From: Phocaeicola plebeius
GTDB taxonomy: Bacteria > Bacteroidota > Bacteroidia > Bacteroidales > Bacteroidaceae
DNA: 64,000 bases
NCBI GenBank assembly: GCA_022767125.1
Contig: JALEPZ010000059.1
Location: 1-64,000 of the forward strand
Direction of reading: 5' to 3'
The translations under genes and the position numbers were made by a program. Of this stretch, positions 20,144 through 30,403 are shown piece after piece. The notes beneath the pieces are model-generated. The model did no database searches, had not been told where the DNA came from, and saw nothing but the letters and a program-made list of their open reading frames with translations. Position 1 is the first letter of the stretch. The number at the start of each line of letters is the position of its first letter.

Positions 20144-21637
20144 ATGAAAAGACAGATTTTAAATAAGACCCTTACCCTGTGTGCTGCTGCCTCCTTCGGG
20201 CTGACATCGTGTCTCGATTTGGATCCGGTGGTGCTGGACAAGATCAATCCGGACAACTACTTCCAGAACGAAGACGATGCCCGTGCTGCAGTAACCGCCA
20301 TTTACAGCCCTTTCCGACCCGGATGGAGCAGCACCATCTTCAATGCATGGGTGGGCAGCTATTTCATGATATCCAATCTCTGTGCTGACGACTTGGGCCT
20401 ACAGCGCAATGACCTGGAAATTGTGGAACGCTTCCTGTGGACATCCACCACCAGTCAGGTGACCATGCATTACCGCAATTTCATCAAACACGTCAGCCGT
20501 GCCACTTTGCTCATGGACGATCTGCAAAGAACCCCCATGAACGAAGACCGCAAAAAAGAACTGATTGCTCAAGTGCAGTGCGCACGCGGCCAGTACCTGT
20601 TCATGCTGTACGACTTCTACGGCACTGCCGGTGTAGTGACCGATCCGGAAATACTCCGCAATCCTGAAGAGGAAGTGATTCTGGAACGGATGTTCCACGA
20701 TGACTTTGTTGCTCTCATCGAAAGCGACCTCAAGAGTGCAGCTGCCGTATTGCCTACCACCTACGCAGACAACGACTGGGGACGCTTCACCAAAGGAGCT
20801 GCCTATGCCATCCTTGCCAAGCTCTATATGCAGGAAAAGCGGTGGGCAGATGCAGAAAACGTCTGCCGCGAAATCACCCAACTGGGGTATGGACTGCAAG
20901 CCAAGTATTCATCGGTGTTCTCGGTCGAGAATGCCAAGAACAACGAGATCATCTGGGCCATCCCTTGTCTGGCTGAAGGCGGCGAAGGCAACATGTGGAT
21001 GACCCATATCGTGCCTCCCGGTTATCCGTTGGCGAACACCAAAATCCAACGTTGGTACGTGCATAACACCCCTTGGCGATTCTACAATCTGTACGAACAG
21101 GGGGACGACCGTCTGAATTCTCTGGTGGGTGAATTCAAGTACTTGCCCGATGGGGCCACCGACTCCGTATTGGCTACCCGCGAGAACTACCAGTACCTGG
21201 AAAAAGGTGCCCTGCCTTTCAAGTACCCCGAAGACCCGAAGCAGACAACGGAGTATTCCAGCAACGATGTAGTGGTCTATCGCTATGCCGATGTGCTGTT
21301 GGAACTGGCAGAAGCCATCAACGAGCAGAACGGTCCCACACCCGAAGCCATTTCCTATGTTGAACAGATTCGTTCCCGTGTAGGCTTGCCGAATTCGATT
21401 CCGGCAACGGCTACCGCCAGCAAGGAAGCTTTCCGCGACTTTATTCTTGACGAGCGTGGCAGAGAACTGTTCTGTGAAGGACACCGCCGGCGCGACCTGA
21501 TCCGCCACGGCAAGTTCATCTCGACGGCTCACGAAGAAGGCTACCTGAGTGCACAGCCCCACATGGTGTTGTTCCCGCTTCCACAGAACATTCTGGATGA
21601 ATCGAAAGGAAAGATCCAGCAGAATCCCGGCTATTAA
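20144..21637 (+). CDS. SusD/RagB nutrient-binding lipoprotein
   Basis: Lipobox LTSC, DLDPV, YADVLLELAEAIN, DERGRELFCEGHRRRDLIRHGKF. Confidence 0.93.
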   Translation: MKRQILNKTLTLCAAASFGLTSCLDLDPVVLDKINPDNYFQNEDDARAAVTAIYSPFRPGWSSTIFNAWVGSYFMISNLCADDLGLQRNDLEIVERFLWTSTTSQVTMHYRNFIKHVSRATLLMDDLQRTPMNEDRKKELIAQVQCARGQYLFMLYDFYGTAGVVTDPEILRNPEEEVILERMFHDDFVALIESDLKSAAAVLPTTYADNDWGRFTKGAAYAILAKLYMQEKRWADAENVCREITQLGYGLQAKYSSVFSVENAKNNEIIWAIPCLAEGGEGNMWMTHIVPPGYPLANTKIQRWYVHNTPWRFYNLYEQGDDRLNSLVGEFKYLPDGATDSVLATRENYQYLEKGALPFKYPEDPKQTTEYSSNDVVVYRYADVLLELAEAINEQNGPTPEAISYVEQIRSRVGLPNSIPATATASKEAFRDFILDERGRELFCEGHRRRDLIRHGKFISTAHEEGYLSAQPHMVLFPLPQNILDESKGKIQQNPGY

Positions 21638-21651
21638 CTAACCGAAAAGAA

Positions 21652-21706
21652 GGATCGTCCTGAACATCTCCCTGTAGCATCAGGGGATGTACGGGACGAC
21701 CCTTTT
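21652..21706 (+). terminator. terminator/attenuator after susCD
   Basis: Long imperfect hairpin GGATCGTCCTGAACATCTCCCTG ... CAGGGGATGTACGGGACGACCC then TTTT. Confidence 0.75.
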
Positions 21707-21723
21707 AAATTTATTACACTAAC

Positions 21724-23721
21724 ATGAGAACAAGTTTTTTTGCCTATTGTATATTTGGATTACTATGTTGCTTGCTGACGGTATGCCCAGGACAGGCACA
21801 AGTCAATAAAGAAGTAACAAAAGTGTATGTCGTTTTCAAGACACATCTGGATGTGGGTTTCACCGACCTAAGTTCCATTGTCGAGAAACGCTACATCAAC
21901 GAATTCATACCGAAAGCAATGGATGTTGCAGAGAAATTGAGAGCAGACGGTTCCGGCGAAAGATATGTGTGGACAACAGGCTCCTGGCTGATCTGGAAGT
22001 ACCTGCAGACCGCTGCTGAAAGCGATGTACGACGCCTGGAAAACGCCATCCGGCAAGGCGACATCGTCTGGAACGGAGTACCTTACACTTGGGAAAGCGA
22101 GGCGATGAACCGGGAATTAATGGAAACGAATCTAAAGCTGGCACGCAGGCTGGATGAAAAATACGGGAAACAGACCATCGCTGCGAAGATGACAGACGTA
22201 CCCGGGCATACTCGCAGTATCATTGCCCCGATGAACCGGGCAGGCATCCGTTTCCTTCACGTAGGGGTGAACCCGGCATCGCCCATACCGGCTGTCCCTG
22301 AATTCTGCCGTTGGCAAGACCCGGAAGGAAACGAGCTGATATTGGTCTATCAACAGGACTACGGTTCGGACAACATACTGCCGGGAGGAAAAATCGCCAT
22401 CTCTGTCAACTTTACCGGCGATAACCACGGCCCACACTCGTATGAAGCAGTCAAGAAGATTTACAAGAATCTACACACGACCTATCCCCATGCACAAATC
22501 GTGGCAGGTTCCTTCAATGAAATCGCACAGGAGCTGTGGAACATGAAGGACGCACTGCCCGTAGTGACCTCCGAGATCGGAGACACATGGATTTACGGAA
22601 TGGGAAGTGCCCCTGTCCGTATGGCCAAGTTCAGATCACTCTCGTCGCTCTATTCGACATGGCTGAAAGAAAAGAGACTGGACCCGGACAGCGACGAAGC
22701 GCTGAACTTTGCCGTAGAACTCGGCTTGATTGCCGAACACACACAAGGTGTCGATGTCAAGACCCACCTACGGAACTGGGATAAGTATGACATGGACCAG
22801 TTCCTGGCTGCCCGCTCCACCGAACCGTTCCAAAAGGCTGAACAGTCATGGAAGGAGCTCGACCAGTATATTGATAATGCCATCCGCTACCTGCCGACAG
22901 ACCTGCAGCAGGAAGCACTGGCCAAGATAAAGGAAATAGATACTCCACAAGTACCTTCTTTCTCGAAAAAAAGCAAGCCGACAACTCCCGAAACCTGGCA
23001 GCTCCCGTTGCTGAAAGACGATGTTCTGAAAGCAGAAGGACTGTTCTATCAGATGTTTGACAGCAAAGATTTCGACCGTTACTTGGACAAATACCTCCGT
23101 GCTCGGTACGGATGGGCGTTGGACGACATCGGCAAGACGGGACTGGACCAGTCGAAGGCCGTCAGTGTCACGCTGCCCGCCCAAGTCATTCGACGGGAAG
23201 TGAACAAGGAGAAACAAGGAACACGCACGCTCTATGAACTGTCTTTTCCTCAGCAGGAAGGAGTGGATGAACGAGTTTATCCGGAGAAAATGTTCGTCAA
23301 CTGCCTGGCGTACAAGAATGGGGAAAAAGCGGAAATCGAACTGACCCTGCTTCATAAACCGGCTGTCCGGCTTCCCGAAGCGTATTGGCTCTCGTTCAAT
23401 GCCGACAACATCGTCTCCATCGTCGCCGAGAAAACAGGCGGACGGGTAGATCTGCTGGATGTCGTGGAGAAAGGCAACCGGCAACAACACGGCATGGACC
23501 GCTATGTAGATATCATCACATCGGACGGAACCATTCGCATCTGGAGCGAGACAGCCTTGCTGGTGAATGTAGGTGAAGCCAACGGCATCAACTATTCTAC
23601 CCAATACCCGGACAAACGGGGAGGCATTCACTTCAACCTGAGCAATAACCTGTGGGGTACGAACTACGCCATGTGGAACGAAGGATCGCTCACGTACCGC
23701 TTCGTCGTAGAGCGCCTGTAA
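21724..23721 (+). CDS. DUF5054-type secreted protein, GH38-like N-terminus
   Basis: Signal peptide; FKTHLDVGFTD motif and WTTGSWLIWKYLQ, resembling GH38-type metal-binding N-termini. Confidence 0.65.
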   Translation: MRTSFFAYCIFGLLCCLLTVCPGQAQVNKEVTKVYVVFKTHLDVGFTDLSSIVEKRYINEFIPKAMDVAEKLRADGSGERYVWTTGSWLIWKYLQTAAESDVRRLENAIRQGDIVWNGVPYTWESEAMNRELMETNLKLARRLDEKYGKQTIAAKMTDVPGHTRSIIAPMNRAGIRFLHVGVNPASPIPAVPEFCRWQDPEGNELILVYQQDYGSDNILPGGKIAISVNFTGDNHGPHSYEAVKKIYKNLHTTYPHAQIVAGSFNEIAQELWNMKDALPVVTSEIGDTWIYGMGSAPVRMAKFRSLSSLYSTWLKEKRLDPDSDEALNFAVELGLIAEHTQGVDVKTHLRNWDKYDMDQFLAARSTEPFQKAEQSWKELDQYIDNAIRYLPTDLQQEALAKIKEIDTPQVPSFSKKSKPTTPETWQLPLLKDDVLKAEGLFYQMFDSKDFDRYLDKYLRARYGWALDDIGKTGLDQSKAVSVTLPAQVIRREVNKEKQGTRTLYELSFPQQEGVDERVYPEKMFVNCLAYKNGEKAEIELTLLHKPAVRLPEAYWLSFNADNIVSIVAEKTGGRVDLLDVVEKGNRQQHGMDRYVDIITSDGTIRIWSETALLVNVGEANGINYSTQYPDKRGGIHFNLSNNLWGTNYAMWNEGSLTYRFVVERL

Positions 23722-23783
23722 CCTCCTCTTCACGAGCCACAAACATATAGACTTCTATGTAACGGCTGACACAATCTTCTGAT

Positions 23784-23824
23784 TCGCTGGTATGATTCAA
23801 CGAATCTGTTGGAAATACCAGCGA
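23784..23824. other. intergenic RNA hairpin without T-tract
   Basis: TCGCTGGTAT ... ATACCAGCGA perfect 10-bp stem with inner CAAC/GTTG pairing. Confidence 0.5.
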
Positions 23825-23905
23825 GATGAGGCATCTTTGTCTGATGAAAAAAGAACCACCATCAACCACCGTAACAAGCTAAAATAAATTACCTACCTAA
23901 TAAAT

Positions 23906-25786
23906 TTGAACCATATGAAAAAGTATCTGTTATCCGCAGCCTGTCTGCTGGCAACCGCCAGCCTGTCTGCCAAAGAATATCATGTATCTCCGTCGGGAAG
24001 TGATGCCGCCGACGGGAGTGCCGCTCACCCGTTCCGCACCATCAACTGGGCCGCCCAGCAGGCATTGCCCGGCGATACCGTAACGGTCCACAACGGGGTG
24101 TACCGTGAATGGGTGGATCCCCTGAACGGCGGTGAACGCGACGGCAAACGCATTCTCTACCGCGTAGCGGACGGAGAAAAAGCGGAGCTGAAAGGTTCGG
24201 AGATCGTCACCGGATGGAAGCGCGACAAGAAAGGAGTCTGGAAAGTGGTACTGCCCAATTCCTTCTTCGGCACCAATAATCCGTTCAACGAGAAACTGGC
24301 AGGTGACTGGCTATGGTCGGAACACGTGTATCACACCGGGGATATCTACCTGAACGATGTGTCGCTCTACGAAACCACGTCCTTGGAGAAAGTCTATTCG
24401 CCCGACACCCTACGCACCCTGCGCGACCCGGAAGGCAGCACCCAAGTATGGTTTGCGACGGTCGATGCTGAACACACGACGCTGTACGCCAACTTTGGTT
24501 CCATCGACCCCAACAAGCAGAGGGTGGAAGTGTCTGTCCGCCCGACGTGCTTCTACCCTACCCGTGAGGGACTGGACTACATCACCCTCCGCGGTTTCCA
24601 CATCAGCCAGGCAGCGACCCGCTGGGCGGCTCCTACCGCCGAACAGGTAGGTATGGTCTCCACCCACTGGTGCAAAGGCTGGATCATCGAAAACAATGTC
24701 ATCAAGAACTCGCGTAGCAACGGCATCACGCTGGGGAAGGAACGCAGCAGCGGCCACAACCTGGAATGCAACGACAAGCGTCTGGACGGTACCCTGCACT
24801 ACATCGAAGTCATCTTCAACGTCCTGCGTACGGGATGGAACAAGGACAACGTGGGCTCGCACATCGTCCGCAACAACATTATCTCCGACTGTGAACAGAC
24901 GGGTATCTGCGGCAGTATGGGCGGTGCCTTCTGCGAAATCTACGGAAACCACATCTACAACATCCTCGTGAAACAGCAGTTTGGCGGTGCTGAGATGGCA
25001 GGCATCAAGCTGCATGGTGCCATCGACACCTATATCCACCACAACTGGATCCACATGACCGGAAACTTCGGCATCTGGTTAGACTGGATGGCACAGGGGG
25101 CACGGGTATCTTCGAACCTGATTTATGACAACCTCACCCAAGACCTGTTCTGTGAAGTGGATCACGGGCCGTACATCGTAGATAACAACTTCTTCCTCTC
25201 CCGCTCGTCATTCGCCGAGAATACCGACGGCTGTGCCTTCCTGCACAATGTCGTGGCCGGCGACATCTGGCGCCGCAACGACGGACGCTACACGCCGTAC
25301 CATCTGGGACACTCCACGGAGGTGAAGGGTATCTGCACCATCGAAGAAGGTGACCACCGTTTCTTCAACAACATCTTCCTGCACAGCGACAAGAAAGATG
25401 CCCTTTTCGGCCTGGCGGACTTCGGGGAGGTGAAACGTCCCATCGTAGCAGAAGACAACCTGTTCTGCGGCAAGGCAGAGCCGGTGAAGGGCAAGCAACA
25501 AGGATGGGTGGTCAAAGAAGTCAGTCCGACCCTCCGCATCGAAGAAACACCGGACGGTGTCTATCTCTGCTCGGACGAAGACCTCAGGCAAGTGCTCAAC
25601 TACCGGTGCAAGCCCGTTGACAGCGAACGCTTGGGCATCACTCAGCTGAGCGGTCTGCCGTTCGAAAACTTCGACGGTACGCCGTTCCGTCTGACGAAAG
25701 ACTACTTCGGCAACGAACGCTCGTCACAGCCCGTAGTAGGACCGATGGAAAAAGTGCCTGCTGCCCATCGCATCAAAGTGTGGTAA
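23906..25786 (+). CDS. right-handed parallel beta-helix secreted protein
   Basis: Signal peptide, KEYHVSPSGSDAADGSAAHPFRTINWAAQQALPGDTVTVHNGVYRE (DUF1565-like start), repeated N-N-I-I turns. Confidence 0.75.
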   Translation: MNHMKKYLLSAACLLATASLSAKEYHVSPSGSDAADGSAAHPFRTINWAAQQALPGDTVTVHNGVYREWVDPLNGGERDGKRILYRVADGEKAELKGSEIVTGWKRDKKGVWKVVLPNSFFGTNNPFNEKLAGDWLWSEHVYHTGDIYLNDVSLYETTSLEKVYSPDTLRTLRDPEGSTQVWFATVDAEHTTLYANFGSIDPNKQRVEVSVRPTCFYPTREGLDYITLRGFHISQAATRWAAPTAEQVGMVSTHWCKGWIIENNVIKNSRSNGITLGKERSSGHNLECNDKRLDGTLHYIEVIFNVLRTGWNKDNVGSHIVRNNIISDCEQTGICGSMGGAFCEIYGNHIYNILVKQQFGGAEMAGIKLHGAIDTYIHHNWIHMTGNFGIWLDWMAQGARVSSNLIYDNLTQDLFCEVDHGPYIVDNNFFLSRSSFAENTDGCAFLHNVVAGDIWRRNDGRYTPYHLGHSTEVKGICTIEEGDHRFFNNIFLHSDKKDALFGLADFGEVKRPIVAEDNLFCGKAEPVKGKQQGWVVKEVSPTLRIEETPDGVYLCSDEDLRQVLNYRCKPVDSERLGITQLSGLPFENFDGTPFRLTKDYFGNERSSQPVVGPMEKVPAAHRIKVW

Positions 25787-25823
25787 TCATCCCTTGCCTA
25801 TCAAACATCTAACCTGACTTATC

Positions 25824-28112
25824 ATGAAAAGAAACTTCTTACCTGAAATGGGTATCTGGATGCTGGCAGCGGCACTGGCAGCATCCGGCTGCACTGCCAA
25901 CCGCTCGTGGAATTTCGAGACGGACTATTTCAGCATCGACGTGAATGGGAAAGGGTACATCACCAGCATGAAGAACATGACGGTACGCCCGAACAGGGAA
26001 TTCAGTCCGACTGACCAGCCGTCACCATTGCTGTCTCTCTACAACAGTGAACAGAAGATATACTATGTACCGGAAAATGCCAGCTACAGCCAGCGCGAAC
26101 AGACATTCACCCTGACGTACCCCAACGGTTCGGTCGCGAAAGTGCGCATGGAACCCAAAAACAAGTACTTCAAGATGACGCTGGAAAGCCTTGAACCGAG
26201 AAACGGAGTGGATGCTATCCAGTGGGGGTCCTACTATACCAACATCAACAACCTGCTGGGTGAAATCATCGGTGTGGCACGCGATACGAGCGACGTGGTG
26301 AACTACAGCATCGGTATGCTGGCACTGGACGACAATACGCTGGGAGGAACAGCCGACATCGAAGGCGATGCCGCTCCCTTCGAGTACATCATCCATACGC
26401 CCGATGCCAAGCGTTTCCCGTTGCCCGACAGCCTGCACGAAGGACAGCACTTCTCGCTGGGCGGCAACGGCATCAGCGATGTGGCCTTCTATGCCAACAA
26501 GGCCCCTTACTACCGCATCATGTATGGTAACGCCGCACAGGTGGACAGCAAGGGACAGATTTACCTGAACTACCAGTCGCGCGACCGTACTCGTCCCCGC
26601 CAGGTTCTCTACTCCCTCATCCCGCACATGGAAGCCAACATCCCGAACCACATCGATGTGGAACCGTTGCCGGGTGTCGATTTCATTGGTTCGTCCATTG
26701 CCCTTTGGGGAAGTCCGGACAGTACGGCCCTGATGGATGTCATCCAGGATATCGTGCTGAAAGAAAGCTTGCCCTATCCGACCGTCAACGGGAAATGGGT
26801 GAAGGACCCTGCAGCTTACGCACCCGATATTATGACCAGCGGACAGCAGTACGACAGCATCATCTCGTATGCCAAGCAGTTGGGAGTGCCTGCCATCCAT
26901 GCCTACGACCAGGGCTTCCTGCGTCCGGACCGCGCCAACGGCGGTTACCTCGACGGCAAAGACCAGGCTAAGAAACCGTTCCGTTTCCGTTCGGGGCACC
27001 TCTCGCACCGAGAATTTGCGGACAGGGCGGCTGCCGAAGGACTGATGTTGGGCCGTGTGTGCATCACCAACTCGTTGGCCCCCGGTACGATGGATGCCAG
27101 CCCTGTACCGAGCGATAGCCTGTGCTACCAGCAGAAACGGACCCTGGTGCAGGACATTTCGGACAAGGATACCCTGATCTATATCGATAATCCTGCTTAT
27201 ATGGAAGAAATTGCCAGCTGGGAAGGGCACTGTCCGAACCTGAACATGGTAAAGATCGGCAAGGAGCTGATCCACTACCTGGGCGTAACCGACACGAAGC
27301 CGTATCGCCTGAAGAACGTGACCCGCGGCTATTGGGGGACGAAAGCGGAAGCCCATCTGGCAAACGATACGGTCTATAAGCTACAAGTCACCATCAACTA
27401 CGGGTATGAAGGCATCATCCCGAACATGGCTCTGCAGGACCAGATTGCCGACTACTATGCGGATGTGGCCACCTATTGTGGCGTTACGCTGTACGACTTC
27501 GACGGACAGGAATTCCTCTTCAACCAGGGACACGGCTACTACTCCGTGAAACGTTTCTTCCGCCGCATGTTCGACAGCGCCCAAAAACAGGGAGTGCCCT
27601 ACATCCGTTTCTCCGGTGCTACCCTGTCGGAAGGTTCCTGGCACTACCAGAGCATGTGGAACGTGGGGGGTGGACGTAACCTGTACGATGTGGATACCCG
27701 CGAATGGGGCAGCACCACCAGCCAGGGCAAGGACCTGCGCGACGTGACCTATTCCAACTATTTTCCGGTATCGTTCGGTGGCAACTTTGCTATCCGCGAC
27801 ACATCGTTTGTTGCACAATATGAACACATCGAAGCCATCGCTACCGGATTCGGGGCCACTTACTTCCTGACTATCAACCAGGAAGATGTTGAGAAGTGTC
27901 CGCAGAAAGGACCGATCTTCAAAGCCATCCGCACCTGGGAGAACGCCCGTCATGCCAACGCCTTTCCCCGCTGGCTGAAGAAACTGCTGATGGATCCAAC
28001 CTTCGACTGGAAGCTGGAAGAAAGTGCCGACGGCCATGCATGGACCCTCCACCAATGGCTGAAAGGCAAAGAGATCAAGACGTATGCCTTGAAGCGTGCG
28101 GAAAATTACTAA
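25824..28112 (+). CDS. secreted lipoprotein of unrecognised family, candidate glycoside hydrolase
   Basis: Lipobox ASGC; N-terminal beta-rich domain and barrel-like region (YDFDGQEFLFNQGHGYYSVKRFFRRMF); no family recognised by eye. Confidence 0.6.
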   Translation: MKRNFLPEMGIWMLAAALAASGCTANRSWNFETDYFSIDVNGKGYITSMKNMTVRPNREFSPTDQPSPLLSLYNSEQKIYYVPENASYSQREQTFTLTYPNGSVAKVRMEPKNKYFKMTLESLEPRNGVDAIQWGSYYTNINNLLGEIIGVARDTSDVVNYSIGMLALDDNTLGGTADIEGDAAPFEYIIHTPDAKRFPLPDSLHEGQHFSLGGNGISDVAFYANKAPYYRIMYGNAAQVDSKGQIYLNYQSRDRTRPRQVLYSLIPHMEANIPNHIDVEPLPGVDFIGSSIALWGSPDSTALMDVIQDIVLKESLPYPTVNGKWVKDPAAYAPDIMTSGQQYDSIISYAKQLGVPAIHAYDQGFLRPDRANGGYLDGKDQAKKPFRFRSGHLSHREFADRAAAEGLMLGRVCITNSLAPGTMDASPVPSDSLCYQQKRTLVQDISDKDTLIYIDNPAYMEEIASWEGHCPNLNMVKIGKELIHYLGVTDTKPYRLKNVTRGYWGTKAEAHLANDTVYKLQVTINYGYEGIIPNMALQDQIADYYADVATYCGVTLYDFDGQEFLFNQGHGYYSVKRFFRRMFDSAQKQGVPYIRFSGATLSEGSWHYQSMWNVGGGRNLYDVDTREWGSTTSQGKDLRDVTYSNYFPVSFGGNFAIRDTSFVAQYEHIEAIATGFGATYFLTINQEDVEKCPQKGPIFKAIRTWENARHANAFPRWLKKLLMDPTFDWKLEESADGHAWTLHQWLKGKEIKTYALKRAENY

Positions 28113-28160
28113 CGGGTGAAGTCACGGACACTCATCAATCAACCACTCATTTTCACCTCT

Positions 28161-30377
28161 ATGAAAAAATTTTTGATTATAGGATGCCTGCTGATGGGGT
28201 TTCTCTCCCTCCAAGCACAAAAATGGCTGCCCAAACGCTATCGTCCGGAAGTTACTGTCCGGGCACTGGGATGCCAGTACAAAGAGGCACAACTGGCCTC
28301 GTTGGAAGAAGTGCCCCCCCAATCCGAACATTGGAAAGTCTGGCAAGAGACGGATACTGAACAAGGCGGTACCCGTTGGATATTCGAAGCCAAACACGCC
28401 ATGAACGAAGTGGGCGTGGCAGTGGCCTTCGACTGCTACAACTGGTGCAGTGACAATTACGTCATGATTCCCTCGGTGGTCTATAACGGCAACCGCCAAC
28501 GCATTGTCAACCGCGAATATGCCACCGGGCTGGACCCATCGGACTATTATCGCCGGGATCTGGCATTGACCTCCAATCCCATTCCCCAACTGTCACCGGA
28601 GTTCGGTGCCCGTTCCTTGCTGGAAGTCAGTGTGTGCAACGCCGCCACTCCCGTCATCACCTACTATGACCGCCGGAGCGGACGCGGTACATTCCTGTTT
28701 ACCGACCAGGGCATTGACTGGCAAGGAGGTATCAAGGACCATTCGCTGATGGTGGAGGAATCCGCCGACCGCAGCGTTGCTACCTTTGTCATCGGTGCGC
28801 CAGGCGTTCGCGAACGAAAGCCGGAGTTCATCGGATTCAGCAAGAGTCCCGACCGGGGAATCAATGTCCAACAGGGCGACCGGCTGGTCATCCGCGTCGA
28901 TCGGGTAGAGTTTTCTGCCAGCAATGTACCCGACTTCCTGTCCCGCTTTTTCCAGGAGCGCAAGTCCCACATATCCAGTGCTGCTCCGCGCCACCTGATG
29001 CCCATGAGTGAAGTCCTCCAGCGGATGCGGCAGAACATAGAAGAACGCTACCACGTGGGCGAGAAATGGCAATATTATTGTCCGGAAAATGCCGACTGGA
29101 TGTCCTACGGATGGATTGGCGGACTGATGAATACTTATCCAATGCTGGCACTGGATGACGATGAACACCTGCAGAAAGTGGCCAACACTTTCAATTTCGG
29201 CCTGCTGAACGGATTCGGAGCCAGCGGGTACTACTATGACGTGCTGGGAGCAGACGGAAAGATTCTGTACAGGGATGGTTCCAAATTCAACCCCGGCATC
29301 GGCCTGACCCGCAAGAATGCCGATGTGCTGTACTGGATGGTGAAACAGTTCCAGCTCCTGCATCGGCAGGGACGTGCTGCCGCCATTGCTCCCGAATGGG
29401 AACAGCAGGTCAGACAGCTGGCCAATGCCTTCGTGAAAACATGGGAAACGGAAGGCACGTGGGGCAACTACCTAAACATTGAAAGCGGAAAGGTGGCGGC
29501 CTACAACACGACGGGAGGTGCCATGGCTGTGGGCGGACTGGCATTGGCTTCCGTCTATTTCAAGGAACCTGCCTACCTGAAAATCGCCCGCGAAGCGGCG
29601 GCTGCCTACTATGACAGTTTCGCATTGGTGGGATTCACTTCCGGTGGATGTGGAGACATCCTACAGAACGCAGACTCCGAAACGGCCTGTGCCTTCATGA
29701 CCGCCCTGATGACCCTTTACGAAGTGACCGGCGAGCCCGTCTATCTGCAGCAGTCCGCCGACTTGGCGAACCTGTGTGCCACATGGACCGTCTCCTTCAA
29801 CTATCGGCTGCCCGCAGAAACTCCGTTGGCCCGTTTGGGAGCCAACCTTACAGGAGCTGTCTGGGCCAGCACACAGAACAAGCACGGAGCACCGGGATTC
29901 TGCACCCAGTCGGGCGATGCCTTGTTCAAGATTTATCGGGCCACCAGGGACGAACGCTATGCAGAACTGTTGCGCGACATTATTCATGCTCATGCAGAAG
30001 GAATACAACCCAATGGAAAGATAACCGAACGACTGACCTATTGTGACGCGGATAGCCGAGGCTCGCGCGGCGACGGAGGAAAGACCGGTTGGAACGAGAC
30101 CAACGGTGCCCTGATGGCGATAGAGATTCCGGGCATCTATGTACGAACCGATTGTCTGCAGGCCTATTGTTTCGACCACGTAGAAATCAAGGATATCCGC
30201 AAGAGCGGCAAGGGTATCAGCCTGACCCTGCACAATCCTACAGCCTATGACGCTGTCGTCACGATATTCGCAGAAGACGCTACCCAGGCCCTGCAACCGT
30301 TGGGAGACAATGCGTTTACCGACTGGAAACAAAAAGTGGTCGTCAAGGCCGGAAAGACAAAGACAGTGAAACTTTAA
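28161..30377 (+). CDS. secreted protein, predicted (alpha/alpha)6-barrel, unassigned family
   Basis: Signal peptide MKKFLIIGCLLMGFLSLQAQ; alternating helical repeats, GDGGKTGWNETNGALMAIEIPGIYVRTD. Confidence 0.6.
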   Translation: MKKFLIIGCLLMGFLSLQAQKWLPKRYRPEVTVRALGCQYKEAQLASLEEVPPQSEHWKVWQETDTEQGGTRWIFEAKHAMNEVGVAVAFDCYNWCSDNYVMIPSVVYNGNRQRIVNREYATGLDPSDYYRRDLALTSNPIPQLSPEFGARSLLEVSVCNAATPVITYYDRRSGRGTFLFTDQGIDWQGGIKDHSLMVEESADRSVATFVIGAPGVRERKPEFIGFSKSPDRGINVQQGDRLVIRVDRVEFSASNVPDFLSRFFQERKSHISSAAPRHLMPMSEVLQRMRQNIEERYHVGEKWQYYCPENADWMSYGWIGGLMNTYPMLALDDDEHLQKVANTFNFGLLNGFGASGYYYDVLGADGKILYRDGSKFNPGIGLTRKNADVLYWMVKQFQLLHRQGRAAAIAPEWEQQVRQLANAFVKTWETEGTWGNYLNIESGKVAAYNTTGGAMAVGGLALASVYFKEPAYLKIAREAAAAYYDSFALVGFTSGGCGDILQNADSETACAFMTALMTLYEVTGEPVYLQQSADLANLCATWTVSFNYRLPAETPLARLGANLTGAVWASTQNKHGAPGFCTQSGDALFKIYRATRDERYAELLRDIIHAHAEGIQPNGKITERLTYCDADSRGSRGDGGKTGWNETNGALMAIEIPGIYVRTDCLQAYCFDHVEIKDIRKSGKGISLTLHNPTAYDAVVTIFAEDATQALQPLGDNAFTDWKQKVVVKAGKTKTVKL

Positions 30378-30403
30378 TCTAACTTCAAAAAAACGATTGC
30401 TAT

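Noticed and set aside
26022-27356. 444-aa minus-strand ORF
   Set aside because: Antisense shadow of the 25824 lipoprotein gene.
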